A stretch of DNA of 64,000 nucleotides, taken from Streptomyces bambusae (GTDB lineage: Bacteria > Actinomycetota > Actinomycetes > Streptomycetales > Streptomycetaceae). Under the pieces are notes generated by a model. The model was given only the letters and a program-made list of their open reading frames with translations. It ran no database searches and was not told the origin of the DNA. The position numbers and the translations under genes are program-made. Below are positions 8,429 to 16,163 of this stretch, in pieces. The stretch covers positions 62,001 through 126,000 of the forward strand of contig NZ_JAJAUZ010000009.1 in the NCBI RefSeq assembly GCF_020532645.1, in the 5' to 3' direction. How positions within the stretch are numbered: position 1 is the first letter of the stretch; every line of letters starts with the position of its first letter.

Positions 8429-9937
8429 TCAGTGCTCGCAGAGGGAGAACTCGCGTTCGTAGAGCTGCTCGTTGTGCTCGTCGACGAAGAACTTCCGCTC
8501 CTGCATGAGTTCCTCGCGGTACGCCTTGGCCTGCTCCAGCGTCATGGTCGAGGTGTCGGACCAGGGCTGCTGCGGCGGTACGTCCGAGGTCGAGACGATC
8601 CGCTGCGTCGGGTCGACCAGGAAGAACGCGAGGATCTTGCGGTGGCCCGGGCGGGTGGGGTCCGCGAGGCGGAAGGCGTCGACGCGGTGCTGGAGGGCGT
8701 TCGGGAACGCCAGGCAGCGGCCCGCCGGGGTCGGCACCGAGCCCAGCGGCTGGTTCAGGGCGTTCTCGTCTTCGAGGCCGTAGACCTCGCGCAGCCCGGT
8801 GTCGTCGTTCTGCTGGTAGTCCGGGTCGTCGAGGGCGGCGCGGAACCCCAGCCGGCTCTCGGTGATGTTCTCGCTGTCCCAGTAGTAGATGCCGGTCGAG
8901 ACGATCCGCTCGTTCAGCATGCCCTCGACGTGCCAGGAACCGCCGGCGTACTCGGGCTTCTCCGGCGTGAGGTGGACGGTGGCGAGCTTGACGATGACCT
9001 GCAGGCTGCGGCCGCGCAGGTCGACCCGGGCGGAGTCGTCGGGCGGGGCGGGCACGCTGAACTCGGGGGCGTCCGGGACGATCGGACGGCGGTTCTCGAA
9101 CCACTCGTCGTACGCGTCGCTCCAGACGGCACGGGCCTCCATGTAGGAGTCGTTGTCGGGGAAGGACTGCCTGTGCGGGTACTCCGGCTCGGTGTCGTAC
9201 CAGCCGTAGGGGTCGGCCTCGATCCGCAGGGGGCGCGGGTGCCGCAGGTCGGTGAGCACGTTCTCGAACAGCGGGCGCAGGCGCGCGAACAGGTCGGGCA
9301 GGACGGCCTCCAGCGCGCGGTGCTCCTCGGGGTGGACGTTGTTGACGTACGAACGGAAGGCGACGGCTCCGTCCTCGCCGACCTCGACGTCCGTGGGCAG
9401 CCACTGGAACCGCTCGGAGAACTCGTACTTCGCGTAGCTCTTCGTCGGGTTCTGCCACGCCTCCTCGGGACCTCCGCTCGCCTCCCGCACCAGGCAGAAC
9501 AGGGAGGGGTGCACGAGGTCCAGCACCTGGCCGTCGGATCCGGGGTGCCAGTCGCGGTCCGCTTCGGGGACCTCTTCGAGGACCCGGACCGCCTCGCGGA
9601 GCCGGGTCCTGAGCTGCTCGTCGACGAGGGCGTCCGAATGCCAGACGCCGTCGACGGCGGACACCTCGATGCCGGTGGCCTCGTCCCGCAGCGCGGCGTA
9701 GTGCGCCAGCTCGGCGAGCACGTAACGCACCTGAGCCTCGGTCATGCCCTGCGCCGTCGCCTCCTGCGTCCACCGGGCCACGATCTCGGCGTCGTTCATC
9801 TTGTCGGACCACGCGGGCTTGGCGCGCAACTGCGCGCTGCACTGCATCATCTGCAGCTCCCGCAGCGTCCGGGGCGTCGTGAACGCCGTGGAACGGGTGC
9901 TCTGGAAGGGCAGCGGGAAAGCGGACAGGCCGGTCAC
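8429..9937 (-). CDS. DUF4246 family protein, probable Fe(II)/2-oxoglutarate-type oxygenase fold
   Basis: 502 residues from ATG 9937. Sequence features match DUF4246, a family shared with fungi: PSLFCLVRE, PYGWYDTEPEYPHRQSFPDN, then SWHVEGMLNERIVSTGIYYWDSENI and LAFPNALQHRVDAFRLADPTRPGHRKILAFFLVDP. The WHVEG and late QHRV...PGHRKILAFFLVDP elements look like the HxE/D...H metal triad and the 2-oxoglutarate-anchoring Arg of double-stranded beta-helix dioxygenases. Substrate unknown. The N-terminus contains a short motif around QMMQCSAQLRAKPAWSDKMND. Confidence 0.8.
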   Translation of the reverse strand: MTGLSAFPLPFQSTRSTAFTTPRTLRELQMMQCSAQLRAKPAWSDKMNDAEIVARWTQEATAQGMTEAQVRYVLAELAHYAALRDEATGIEVSAVDGVWHSDALVDEQLRTRLREAVRVLEEVPEADRDWHPGSDGQVLDLVHPSLFCLVREASGGPEEAWQNPTKSYAKYEFSERFQWLPTDVEVGEDGAVAFRSYVNNVHPEEHRALEAVLPDLFARLRPLFENVLTDLRHPRPLRIEADPYGWYDTEPEYPHRQSFPDNDSYMEARAVWSDAYDEWFENRRPIVPDAPEFSVPAPPDDSARVDLRGRSLQVIVKLATVHLTPEKPEYAGGSWHVEGMLNERIVSTGIYYWDSENITESRLGFRAALDDPDYQQNDDTGLREVYGLEDENALNQPLGSVPTPAGRCLAFPNALQHRVDAFRLADPTRPGHRKILAFFLVDPTQRIVSTSDVPPQQPWSDTSTMTLEQAKAYREELMQERKFFVDEHNEQLYEREFSLCEH

Positions 9938-9949
9938 TACTGATGGTCC

Positions 9950-10087
9950 TCACGGTCGGTGTGCAGTGCCCGCAAAACATAGCCCGCCCCACCGACAGCC
10001 CGGCAGCCGCCCGGCGGTGACGTGGGCGGGCAGGCCCTTGATGACCTCATCGGCGTTCGGGTCGTACTCCCACTGCCAGCCGGTCAC
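9950..10087 (-). pseudogene. Truncated RelE-like or related small gene downstream of DUF6247
   Basis: A GTG at 10087 overlaps the DUF6247 stop (GTGA), as in intact gene pairs. The frame begins convincingly (VTGWQWEYDPNADEVIKGLP), a pattern like the start of RelE/ParE-type or related small proteins ('W..EYDP.A...' and '..LP'). After about 26 residues it passes into non-homologous, Arg/Gly-rich sequence (CRWGGLCFAGTAHRP) and stops after 45 codons. I read this as a 3' truncation at about 9990-10015. Confidence 0.4.
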
Positions 10088-10455
10088 CGGTCTCCGCCGA
10101 AGGGGATCCCGGCTTCTGCCGCAGCCTTGTCGAGGATGTGGCCGATCTCCGCGGCGATCGCAGCGGCTTCGGCCGGCGTGGCGGCACGGGCGGCCCGGTC
10201 CTCCAGGAGGCGCAGGCGGGCGGCCAGGTCGGGATGGCGCTCGATGGCCACGTACAGGGCCCATTGGCGCAGGAACCGGCGCATCGGTGCGGAGCTGACC
10301 TGTTCCCGGGCGCGGGCTACGGCGGTGGCGCGTTCCGCATCGAAGGTGGGTACGGCGTCCGGAGCCGGCCGGGCCAGAGCCGCGCGCAGTTCTTCCGCCG
10401 TCGCCGGAGGCTGCGGGCCGGCCGGCTCGGAGGGGGGTTCGGGGGCCGTGCTCAT
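10084..10455 (-). CDS. DUF6247 family protein
   Basis: 123 residues from ATG 10455, overlapping the previous stop (ATGA). The core 'PMRRFLRQWALYVAIERHPDLAARLRLLEDRAARAATPAEAAAIAAEIG' has the same plan as the product of 3970-4311, with the W, the acidic/aromatic segment and the C-terminal Ala-rich helix conserved. It is the second gene of a short operon with an HTH-like protein before it and a truncated frame after it. The order resembles a small toxin-antitoxin-like module, but no such role is shown for the family. Confidence 0.72.
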   Translation of the reverse strand: MSTAPEPPSEPAGPQPPATAEELRAALARPAPDAVPTFDAERATAVARAREQVSSAPMRRFLRQWALYVAIERHPDLAARLRLLEDRAARAATPAEAAAIAAEIGHILDKAAAEAGIPFGGDR

Positions 10456-10778
10456 GCCGCTTCCGCCGCGTCGGCCGTCTGTGCCTGGGCGCGATGGGCG
10501 GCTGCCAGGGTCGACACGTGCTGACGGGACCAGCCGACCTTCACCGCGACTGCGGCGGGTCCGCCGCGGTCGTAGCGGGACGCGATGCGTCCGGCGGCCA
10601 ACCCCAACGCGGTGCGGGCTCGCTCCAGTGCCTCGGCGTGCTCGGTCACGGCCGCCGTGAGTCGGTCCAGCTCCGCGGCTTCGTCGGGGGACAGGATCAC
10701 GCGGGTGGTGCGGGGGGACTCCGTGATGGCCAGCAGCCTGCCGCACCCGTTCCGCAACCGCAACCGCACTTGACACAC
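10452..10778 (-). CDS. Small HTH-like DNA-binding protein paired with DUF6247
   Basis: Up to 108 residues; the start is uncertain (GTG 10778, 10769 or 10700 are all in frame with poor sites). The clear part is VILSPDEAAELDRLTAAVTEHAEALERARTALGLAAGRIASRYDRGGPAAVAVKVGWSRQHVSTLAAAHR: a helical segment followed by a helix-turn-helix with SRQHVS as the recognition helix. It overlaps the DUF6247 gene by four bases, so both are translated together. It probably acts as a local repressor (inference). Confidence 0.68.
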   Translation of the reverse strand: MCQVRLRLRNGCGRLLAITESPRTTRVILSPDEAAELDRLTAAVTEHAEALERARTALGLAAGRIASRYDRGGPAAVAVKVGWSRQHVSTLAAAHRAQAQTADAAEAA

Positions 10779-10792
10779 CCGTGTCGCGGGTG
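10776..10792 (-). terminator. Weak hairpin after the response regulator gene
   Basis: CACCCG (10776-10781) and CGGGTG (10787-10792) form a six-bp stem with a five-base loop, directly downstream of the response regulator stop at 10795 on the minus strand. It is short and without a T tract. Confidence 0.3.
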
Positions 10793-10794
10793 GG

Positions 10795-11511
10795 TCAGGT
10801 GGTGGGGGCGCGTACGAGGCCGGATTCGTAGGCGGCGATGACTGCTTGGGCGCGGTCGCGGACGGCGAGTTTGGCGAAGAGGGCGGTGATGTGGTTCTTC
10901 ACCGTGGACGGGCTGATGTCCAGGGCGGCGGCGATCTCCGTGTTGTCGAGGCCCGTGGCGATCAGGCGCCACACCTCCGCCTCGCGCGTGGTGAGGTCCG
11001 TCGCCGGGGCGTCGTCCGGTGGCGCGGGCCGGGGGGCGGGGTGGCGTACGTAGGTGGAGATGAGGCGGGTCAGGAGGCGGGGGGCGACGGCCGCCTCGCC
11101 GGTGTGGACGACGCGGAGCGCCGCCACCAGGTCTTCCGGGGAGACGTCCTTGGGGAGGAAGCCGAAGGCGCCGGCGCGCAGGGCGGCCACCACGTACTCG
11201 TCCATGTCGAAGGTGCTCAGGGCGAGGACGCGGCAGTCCGGCAGTTCGGCTGCGAGGGCGGCGGTGGCGGCGACGCCGTCGAGGACCGGCATGCGGATGT
11301 CCATGACGACGACGTCGGGGCGGATCCGGCGGGCGAGTTCGACGGCTTCGGCGCCGTCCGACGCCTCGCCGACCACCTCGAACGCCGGGTCGGGCCGGAG
11401 GATGAGCGCCAGCCCGCGGCGCACCAGCGGCTGGTCGTCGGCGATCAGGACCCGGATGGGCGCGGCGGTGGCGGGCGTACCGGTCCGGCCGTCCGCCGCC
11501 GTGGCGTTCAC
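10795..11511 (-). CDS. NarL/LuxR-family response regulator
   Basis: 238 residues from GTG 11511, overlapping the kinase stop (GTGA); the much longer open frame upstream is a shadow. The receiver domain runs IRVLIADDQPLVRRG to about residue 135, with the phospho-acceptor Asp in DVVVMDIRMPVLDG and the conserved Lys in FGFLPKDVSPEDL. The LuxR-type HTH is at the C-terminus (LTTREAEVWRLIATGLDNTEIAAALDISPSTVKNHI). It forms a two-component pair with the kinase upstream and most probably controls the divergent MMPL transporter. Confidence 0.93.
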   Translation of the reverse strand: MNATAADGRTGTPATAAPIRVLIADDQPLVRRGLALILRPDPAFEVVGEASDGAEAVELARRIRPDVVVMDIRMPVLDGVAATAALAAELPDCRVLALSTFDMDEYVVAALRAGAFGFLPKDVSPEDLVAALRVVHTGEAAVAPRLLTRLISTYVRHPAPRPAPPDDAPATDLTTREAEVWRLIATGLDNTEIAAALDISPSTVKNHITALFAKLAVRDRAQAVIAAYESGLVRAPTT

Positions 11512-12707
11512 GCCGCCCGCCCGTGCGCGGCGCCGGCCAGTGGCAGGCGGGCGGCCACCCGGAAGCCGCCGCCGGCGACGGGGCCCGCGTCCAGGGTCCC
11601 GCCGTGCAGTGCGACGCGTTCGCGCATGCCGACGAGGCCGTATCCCGGCCCGGTTCCGGTTCCGGCTCCGGTTCCGGCTCCGGTTCCGGTTCCGGTTCCG
11701 GTGCCCGCGCCGTCGTCCGCCACGTCCACCCGCACGGTTTCCCCCTCGTACTCCAGCACCACCGACGCCCGTGCGCCGCCCGCGTACTTGCGGGCGTTCG
11801 TCAGGGCTTCCTGCACGATCCTGAACACGGCCAGCGCCACGCTCGGCGGCAGTTCCCGTGCCTCGCCCCTGATGTCGAGGGACGTCGGCAAGCCTGCCCG
11901 GGACGACTCGGCGACGATCCGCGGAAGGTCGCCGATGCCCGGCTGCGGGGCTTCGGGCACGCCCCCGGCGACGGCACCCGCACCGGCCGCCGGGCCCGCC
12001 GGGCCCGCCACCTGCGCCTCGTCGTCCGCCCGCAGCACGTCCAGGAGTTGCCGCATCTCGCGCAGCGCCATCCGGCCGGAGCCCTCCAGCTCCACCAGGG
12101 CATCCCTGACGACCTCCGGGTCGCCGCCCAGGTTGGCGCGGGCGCCGCCGGCCATCAGCTGCATGGTGGTGATGTGGTGCGCGACGATGTCGTGCAGTTC
12201 GCGGGCGATGCGCCGCCGTTCGGCGGCGACGGCGCGGTCGGCGAGCAGGCGGCGGTTCGCCTCGATCTCGCGCTGCCAGCGGTTCATCACCAGCGCCGCG
12301 GCCACGACGACGGCACCGCCCGCGGCGTTGCCCGCGAGGCCGAGCGGCGACGGCGGCCACGTCGCGAGGCCCACGAGCGGCACCGTCACACCCGCGAGCA
12401 CGGAGACCGCCGCGACCGCCTTTCGCGTGGACCGCACGACGGTGTAGAGGGCGACGATGAGCGCGGCGTTGAAGTGCTGCTCCATCGGCACGCTGAGGTT
12501 GAGCGCCAGCCCGGCCAGCAGCACGGCCGCCAGGACGGCCAGCGGGGCGCGGCGCCGGGCCAGCAGCGGCAGGGCCGAGACCAGCATGAGCAGGCAGCCG
12601 AGGACGGGGACCCGCCCCAGGTCGTTCTGGCTGGCGAGCGAGTAGCCGGTCAGGTCCACGGCCGCGGCGCCGACCGCGACGAGCGCGTCGTTGCGCGTCC
12701 ACGGCAT
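11508..12707 (-). CDS. Sensor histidine kinase (HisKA_3 type)
   Basis: 399 residues from ATG 12707, with GGAGGGGGAGGA upstream. Several transmembrane helices fill residues ~5-150 without a large extracytoplasmic domain. The phosphorylated His lies in RRIARELHDIVAHHITTMQL, then the ATPase N-box (IVQEALTNARKYA), G1 (VDVADDGAG) and G2 (GYGLVGMRERV). Between G1 and G2, in the ATP lid, is a run of Gly-Thr/Gly-Ala dipeptides encoded by nine hexanucleotide repeats (11651-11704). The receptor stimulus cannot be read from sequence; kinases of this layout often sense envelope stress. Confidence 0.92.
   Translation of the reverse strand: MPWTRNDALVAVGAAAVDLTGYSLASQNDLGRVPVLGCLLMLVSALPLLARRRAPLAVLAAVLLAGLALNLSVPMEQHFNAALIVALYTVVRSTRKAVAAVSVLAGVTVPLVGLATWPPSPLGLAGNAAGGAVVVAAALVMNRWQREIEANRRLLADRAVAAERRRIARELHDIVAHHITTMQLMAGGARANLGGDPEVVRDALVELEGSGRMALREMRQLLDVLRADDEAQVAGPAGPAAGAGAVAGGVPEAPQPGIGDLPRIVAESSRAGLPTSLDIRGEARELPPSVALAVFRIVQEALTNARKYAGGARASVVLEYEGETVRVDVADDGAGTGTGTGTGAGTGAGTGTGPGYGLVGMRERVALHGGTLDAGPVAGGGFRVAARLPLAGAAHGRAA
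11651..11704. repeat. Hexanucleotide tandem repeat (CGGTTC)n inside the kinase ATP lid
   Basis: Nine consecutive six-base units read CGGTTC, with variants CGGCTC (twice) and a final CGGTGC. They encode alternating Gly-Thr and Gly-Ala. The period keeps the frame, so unit gain or loss would only lengthen or shorten the lid. Confidence 0.9.
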
Positions 12708-13000
12708 CTGGTTCGTCCTCCCCCTCCGGCGGGCCGCTGTGTTCCGATTCCTCCGGCCCGTCCGGTGGCCCATTCTCCCATCGCGCCCGGCCGCCGGGCG
12801 CCCGCCCCGGGTGGGGTCCGCGTCTGGGAGCAGGCTCCCAGGCCTCCGGCGGTCCGGTCCCGTGCTCCCACCCGCGATCTCGTCCGCGGCGCCGACGAGC
12901 GGCCCCCGGCGCGCTGATGAGCTGGAGACCGAGAACGGCCGGGAGCAGAGCAGCGCAGCCCCGGCCGGCCCACCATCGACCGACCCCCGGAGGCCCCTCC

Positions 13001-15280
13001 GTGATCCGCGCCCTGACCGGATTCGCCACCCGCAACCCATGGCGGGTCATCGCCCTGTGGGCGGTGCTCGGCATCGCCCTGACCATCCTCGGCCAGGCGC
13101 TCGTCCACCGCGTCACTCAGCCCGCCGGCGGGGACTTCCTCCCCCGCACGTACGACTCGGCCGCCGCCCTGCGGATCGCCGAGGAGCATTTCGGCGTACG
13201 GCCCGACCAGAACCACGTCACCGTCCTCGTCGGCCGCGACGACGACAAGCCGCTCACCGCGGCCGAGCACCGCCGGATACGGGAGGTCGCCGCGCGGCTC
13301 GGCAGCAGCCGCGTGGCGATGCCCGAGCCGAAGGACACGCCGCCGTTCCTGACCCTCGACCACTCGCAGACCCCCGCGGTCAGCCCGGCCATGACCGCCC
13401 CGGACGGCAGCTTCGCCCTGCTGTCCGTACGCCTGGAGGGCAACTCGGCCGACCCCGGGCTGCACGACCTGTACCGGGCGTTCCGCGACCGTGCGGAAGC
13501 CGAGTTCGCCGGGAGCGGCCTGCGGACGGGGTTCACGGGCGGACTCGCCGACACCGTCGACACGGCCGATGCCGAGGCGCCCACGCAGAAGGCCGTCGGG
13601 CTGGCGATGACCGGGCTGATCGTGCTGATCCACGTGCTGGTGTTCCGCAGCGTGTTCGCCGCGTTCCTGCCGCTGCTCGCGGTCTCGGTCGTCGGCGGCG
13701 CCGCCACCGGCGCGGTCGTCGGCACCGCCCTGCTCACCGGGATCCGTCTCGACACGTCCACGCCCGGCCTGATCGGGGTCGTCCTCATCGGCATCGGCGT
13801 CGACTACCTGCTCTTCCTCCTGTTCCGCTTCCGCGAGGAGCTGCGGGCGCACCCCGGCCTGCCGCCGCGCGTGGTGGCGGCCCGGGTCAGCGCCCGTGTC
13901 GGCACGGCCGTCACCTCGGCGGCCCTGACGATCGTGGCGGCGTTCGCGACCCTGGGCATCGCGTCCTTCGGCCAGTTCCGGGTGCTCGGCCCGGCCGTGG
14001 CGGTCTCCGTGCTGGTCATGCTGCTGGCCTCGCTGACCCTCATGCCGGCCCTGCTCGCGGTCACCGGCCGCCGGATGTTCTGGCCCTCCCGCGCCCTGAC
14101 CCGTACGCCCCGCCCGGGCGCGGCCGGTGTCCTCGGCAGGCTCGTCGCCCGCCGGCCGCTCGCCCTGGCCCTCGGCTCCGTCGCCCTGCTGGGGGCGCTC
14201 ACCGCCGGACTGCAGGGCATCCGCATGGACTTCGGCACCGCGAGCGGCGGCCACGACACCCCGGCGGCCGCAACCGCCGCGGAGATCGCCCGCGTCCTGC
14301 CGGCCGGGGTGTCCGACCCGGCGAACGTCTACGTCACCGCCCGCGACGGACGCCCGCTCACCCCGGCCGCGCTCGGCGACCTGCCGCGGGCGCTCGGCCG
14401 CGTCGAGGGGGTCGGCAAGGTCGGCGATCCGGTGCTCAGTCCGGACCGCAAGGCCGCCCGCATCGACCTGTACCTCGACGCCGACTCCCAGACGCAGCGG
14501 GCCCGCGATCTGGTCTCCGGTCCGGTACGGGCCGCTGCGGCCGCCGAGGCGCCCGCCGACCTGACCGTCCACGTCGGCGGGACCGCCGCGGTCTTCGCCG
14601 ACGTCTCCACCGCCGTCGACCAGGACCTGCGGCGCGTGTTCCCGGTGGCCGCCGCGCTGATCGCGGTCATCCTGCTGGTCCTGCTGCGCAGCGTCCTCGC
14701 ACCGCTCGTGCTCATGGCCGGTGTCGGCCTGTGCTTCGCGGCGACGCTGGGCGCCTCCGCGCTCGTCTTCCAGCACGCGGGAGGAGAGCCCGGTGTGAAC
14801 TTCGTGCTGCCGCTGGTCCTGTTCCTCTTCGTCGTCGCGCTCGGCACGGACTACAACATCCTCATCAGCGACCGCATCCGCGAGGAGATGGCCCGCCCGG
14901 GCACGGCGCGGGAGGCCGTGGCGCGCGCCGTGCGGCACACGGCCCCGGCCATCGCGACCGCCGGCATCGTCCTGGCCGCCTCGTTCGGCAGCCTCGCCGT
15001 GAACGCGGCACCGTCCACCCGGCAGATCGGCTTCGCGACGGCCCTGGGCATCCTCCTGTCGGCGTTCGTCCTGTCGTCGGTCCTGGTCCCGGGGGCCGCG
15101 GTGCTCCTCGGGCGGGGGTTGTGGTGGCCGCTGCGCCCGGGCTCGGAGCGGAAGCCGGGGCCGGCCGCCAAGGGCTTCCCCACCGCTGCGGCGGAGGGCC
15201 CGGCGGCGCCCGGTCCGGCCGGAGAACCGGCGGACCGGGCGCAGCGGGGTGAACGTACGCCGGCGGGACCGCGGGGCTGA
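13001..15280 (+). CDS. MMPL-family RND transporter
   Basis: 759 residues from GTG 13001 with GGAGG eight bases upstream; the preceding open frame is Pro/Arg-rich shadow. It has the actinobacterial MMPL plan: one N-terminal helix (WRVIALWAVLGIALTILG), a large extracytoplasmic loop, a block of helices containing GIGVDYLLFLLFRFREE, a second loop, and a second block with GTDYNILISDRIREE. The two G..xDY motifs carry the proton-relay Asp/Tyr pairs. Such proteins export lipids, siderophores or drugs. Head-to-head placement with the two-component system indicates regulated efflux. The C-terminal ~45 residues are a Pro/Gly-rich tail. Confidence 0.93.
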   Translation: MIRALTGFATRNPWRVIALWAVLGIALTILGQALVHRVTQPAGGDFLPRTYDSAAALRIAEEHFGVRPDQNHVTVLVGRDDDKPLTAAEHRRIREVAARLGSSRVAMPEPKDTPPFLTLDHSQTPAVSPAMTAPDGSFALLSVRLEGNSADPGLHDLYRAFRDRAEAEFAGSGLRTGFTGGLADTVDTADAEAPTQKAVGLAMTGLIVLIHVLVFRSVFAAFLPLLAVSVVGGAATGAVVGTALLTGIRLDTSTPGLIGVVLIGIGVDYLLFLLFRFREELRAHPGLPPRVVAARVSARVGTAVTSAALTIVAAFATLGIASFGQFRVLGPAVAVSVLVMLLASLTLMPALLAVTGRRMFWPSRALTRTPRPGAAGVLGRLVARRPLALALGSVALLGALTAGLQGIRMDFGTASGGHDTPAAATAAEIARVLPAGVSDPANVYVTARDGRPLTPAALGDLPRALGRVEGVGKVGDPVLSPDRKAARIDLYLDADSQTQRARDLVSGPVRAAAAAEAPADLTVHVGGTAAVFADVSTAVDQDLRRVFPVAAALIAVILLVLLRSVLAPLVLMAGVGLCFAATLGASALVFQHAGGEPGVNFVLPLVLFLFVVALGTDYNILISDRIREEMARPGTAREAVARAVRHTAPAIATAGIVLAASFGSLAVNAAPSTRQIGFATALGILLSAFVLSSVLVPGAAVLLGRGLWWPLRPGSERKPGPAAKGFPTAAAEGPAAPGPAGEPADRAQRGERTPAGPRG

Positions 15281-15295
15281 CGCCCGGTGCCCGGC

Positions 15296-15544
15296 TCAGG
15301 CTCCTCCCCCTTCCCCGAGGACGGCGCGGATCAGCGCCCGCTGCGCCACCGAGAGGCACGGGTCCTGGACGTCGAGGACCTGGTCGCCGACGGTGATGCG
15401 GTAGTGGAAGCCGTCGGCCGCGGGCGCCAGCGCCCGGTGGGCGAGCTCCTCCCACTGCGCGGCGTCCGTACGGGCGGAGGTGTCGACTGAGCGGGTCTTC
15501 TCCACACCGGCGAAGCCGCCGGACCGGGTGACGGTGATCAGCAT
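15296..15544 (-). CDS. Emfourin-type protease inhibitor
   Basis: 82 residues from ATG 15544 with GGAGGC upstream. The motif MLITVTRSGGFAGVEKTRSVDT, followed by FHYRITVGDQVLDVQDPCLSV, matches emfourin, the protealysin inhibitor family described in Serratia, whose members inhibit M4 metallopeptidases. The usual partner, an M4 peptidase gene, is not in this window, so this is an orphan copy. It converges with the MMPL gene. A strong hairpin lies in its leader. Confidence 0.75.
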   Translation of the reverse strand: MLITVTRSGGFAGVEKTRSVDTSARTDAAQWEELAHRALAPAADGFHYRITVGDQVLDVQDPCLSVAQRALIRAVLGEGGGA

Positions 15545-15561
15545 GGCCTTGCCTCCGTAAT

Positions 15562-15603
15562 CGCGAGGGCGGTGGCGACGGTCCGTCGTCACCGCCCTCG
15601 CGC
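15562..15603. promoter_or_regulatory. Long hairpin in the emfourin leader
   Basis: Bases 15562-15580 and 15585-15603 form a 19-bp stem with a single mismatch and a four-base loop (GTCC). It lies 18 bases upstream of the emfourin start, not downstream of any gene, so it is a leader element (attenuator or translational control) or part of an operator rather than an ordinary terminator. The rest of 15604-15863 shows no gene. Confidence 0.5.
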
Positions 15604-15863
15604 CTGCCCCGGTTTCCGGTCCGCTCCCTCGCCGGGCCCTCCCCGGGGCCGGAACGGCCGGAAACCGCCGCCTTCCGGCCGAGACGACCACGCCGGGCGG
15701 TGGCCGGGCGGCCCGTCGTGCGCAGGGCCGATATGCCGGGCGGCGGATGAGCGGGCCGTTTGCGGGCAGGCGCGCCCGTGGACCCGTCGAGTGCGCTGCG
15801 TACGTACGGTCCCGGTCGCCGGCCCCGTCGGTGGCCCGGGGCGATGTGCGCGAAGGAGGAACC

Positions 15864-16100
15864 GTGACCCAGCCCCCCAAGGACCCCGTCCCCCCGAACC
15901 CCACTCCGGCTCCCGGGCCGGGACCCGGCCCGCAGCCCGGCCCGCTGCCGGGGCCCGTACCCGCGCCCGGTCCGGACCCGGTGCCCCCGGCGCCACCGCA
16001 GCCCGGTCCCGATCCCGAACCTCCCGGCCCCCGCCCGCAGCCCGGCCCGCCGCCGGGCCCCCTGCCGGGGCCGCTTCCGGCCCCCGGCCCGGCCACCTGA
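15864..16100 (+). CDS. Small proline/glycine-rich protein
   Basis: 78 residues from GTG 15864 with a very good AAGGAGGA site. The product is built almost only of PGP, PAP and PQPGP units (PTPAPGPGPGPQPGPLPGPV) with a few Asp. It has no signal peptide and would be extended and disordered. The good ribosome site supports translation, but low complexity means that family assignment is impossible. Could be a wall-associated or structural peptide (inference). Confidence 0.5.
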   Translation: MTQPPKDPVPPNPTPAPGPGPGPQPGPLPGPVPAPGPDPVPPAPPQPGPDPEPPGPRPQPGPPPGPLPGPLPAPGPAT

Positions 16101-16163
16101 CGTCGCGGATGTCCCGGCCGTAAAGCGCTGGTGTCCGGGGCGTCGCCGGGCAAGGATGCAGCC

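Noticed and set aside
12650..14938. Minus-strand frame opposite the MMPL gene
   Set aside because: Shadow of the transporter gene; the composition is Gly/Arg/Asp-rich.
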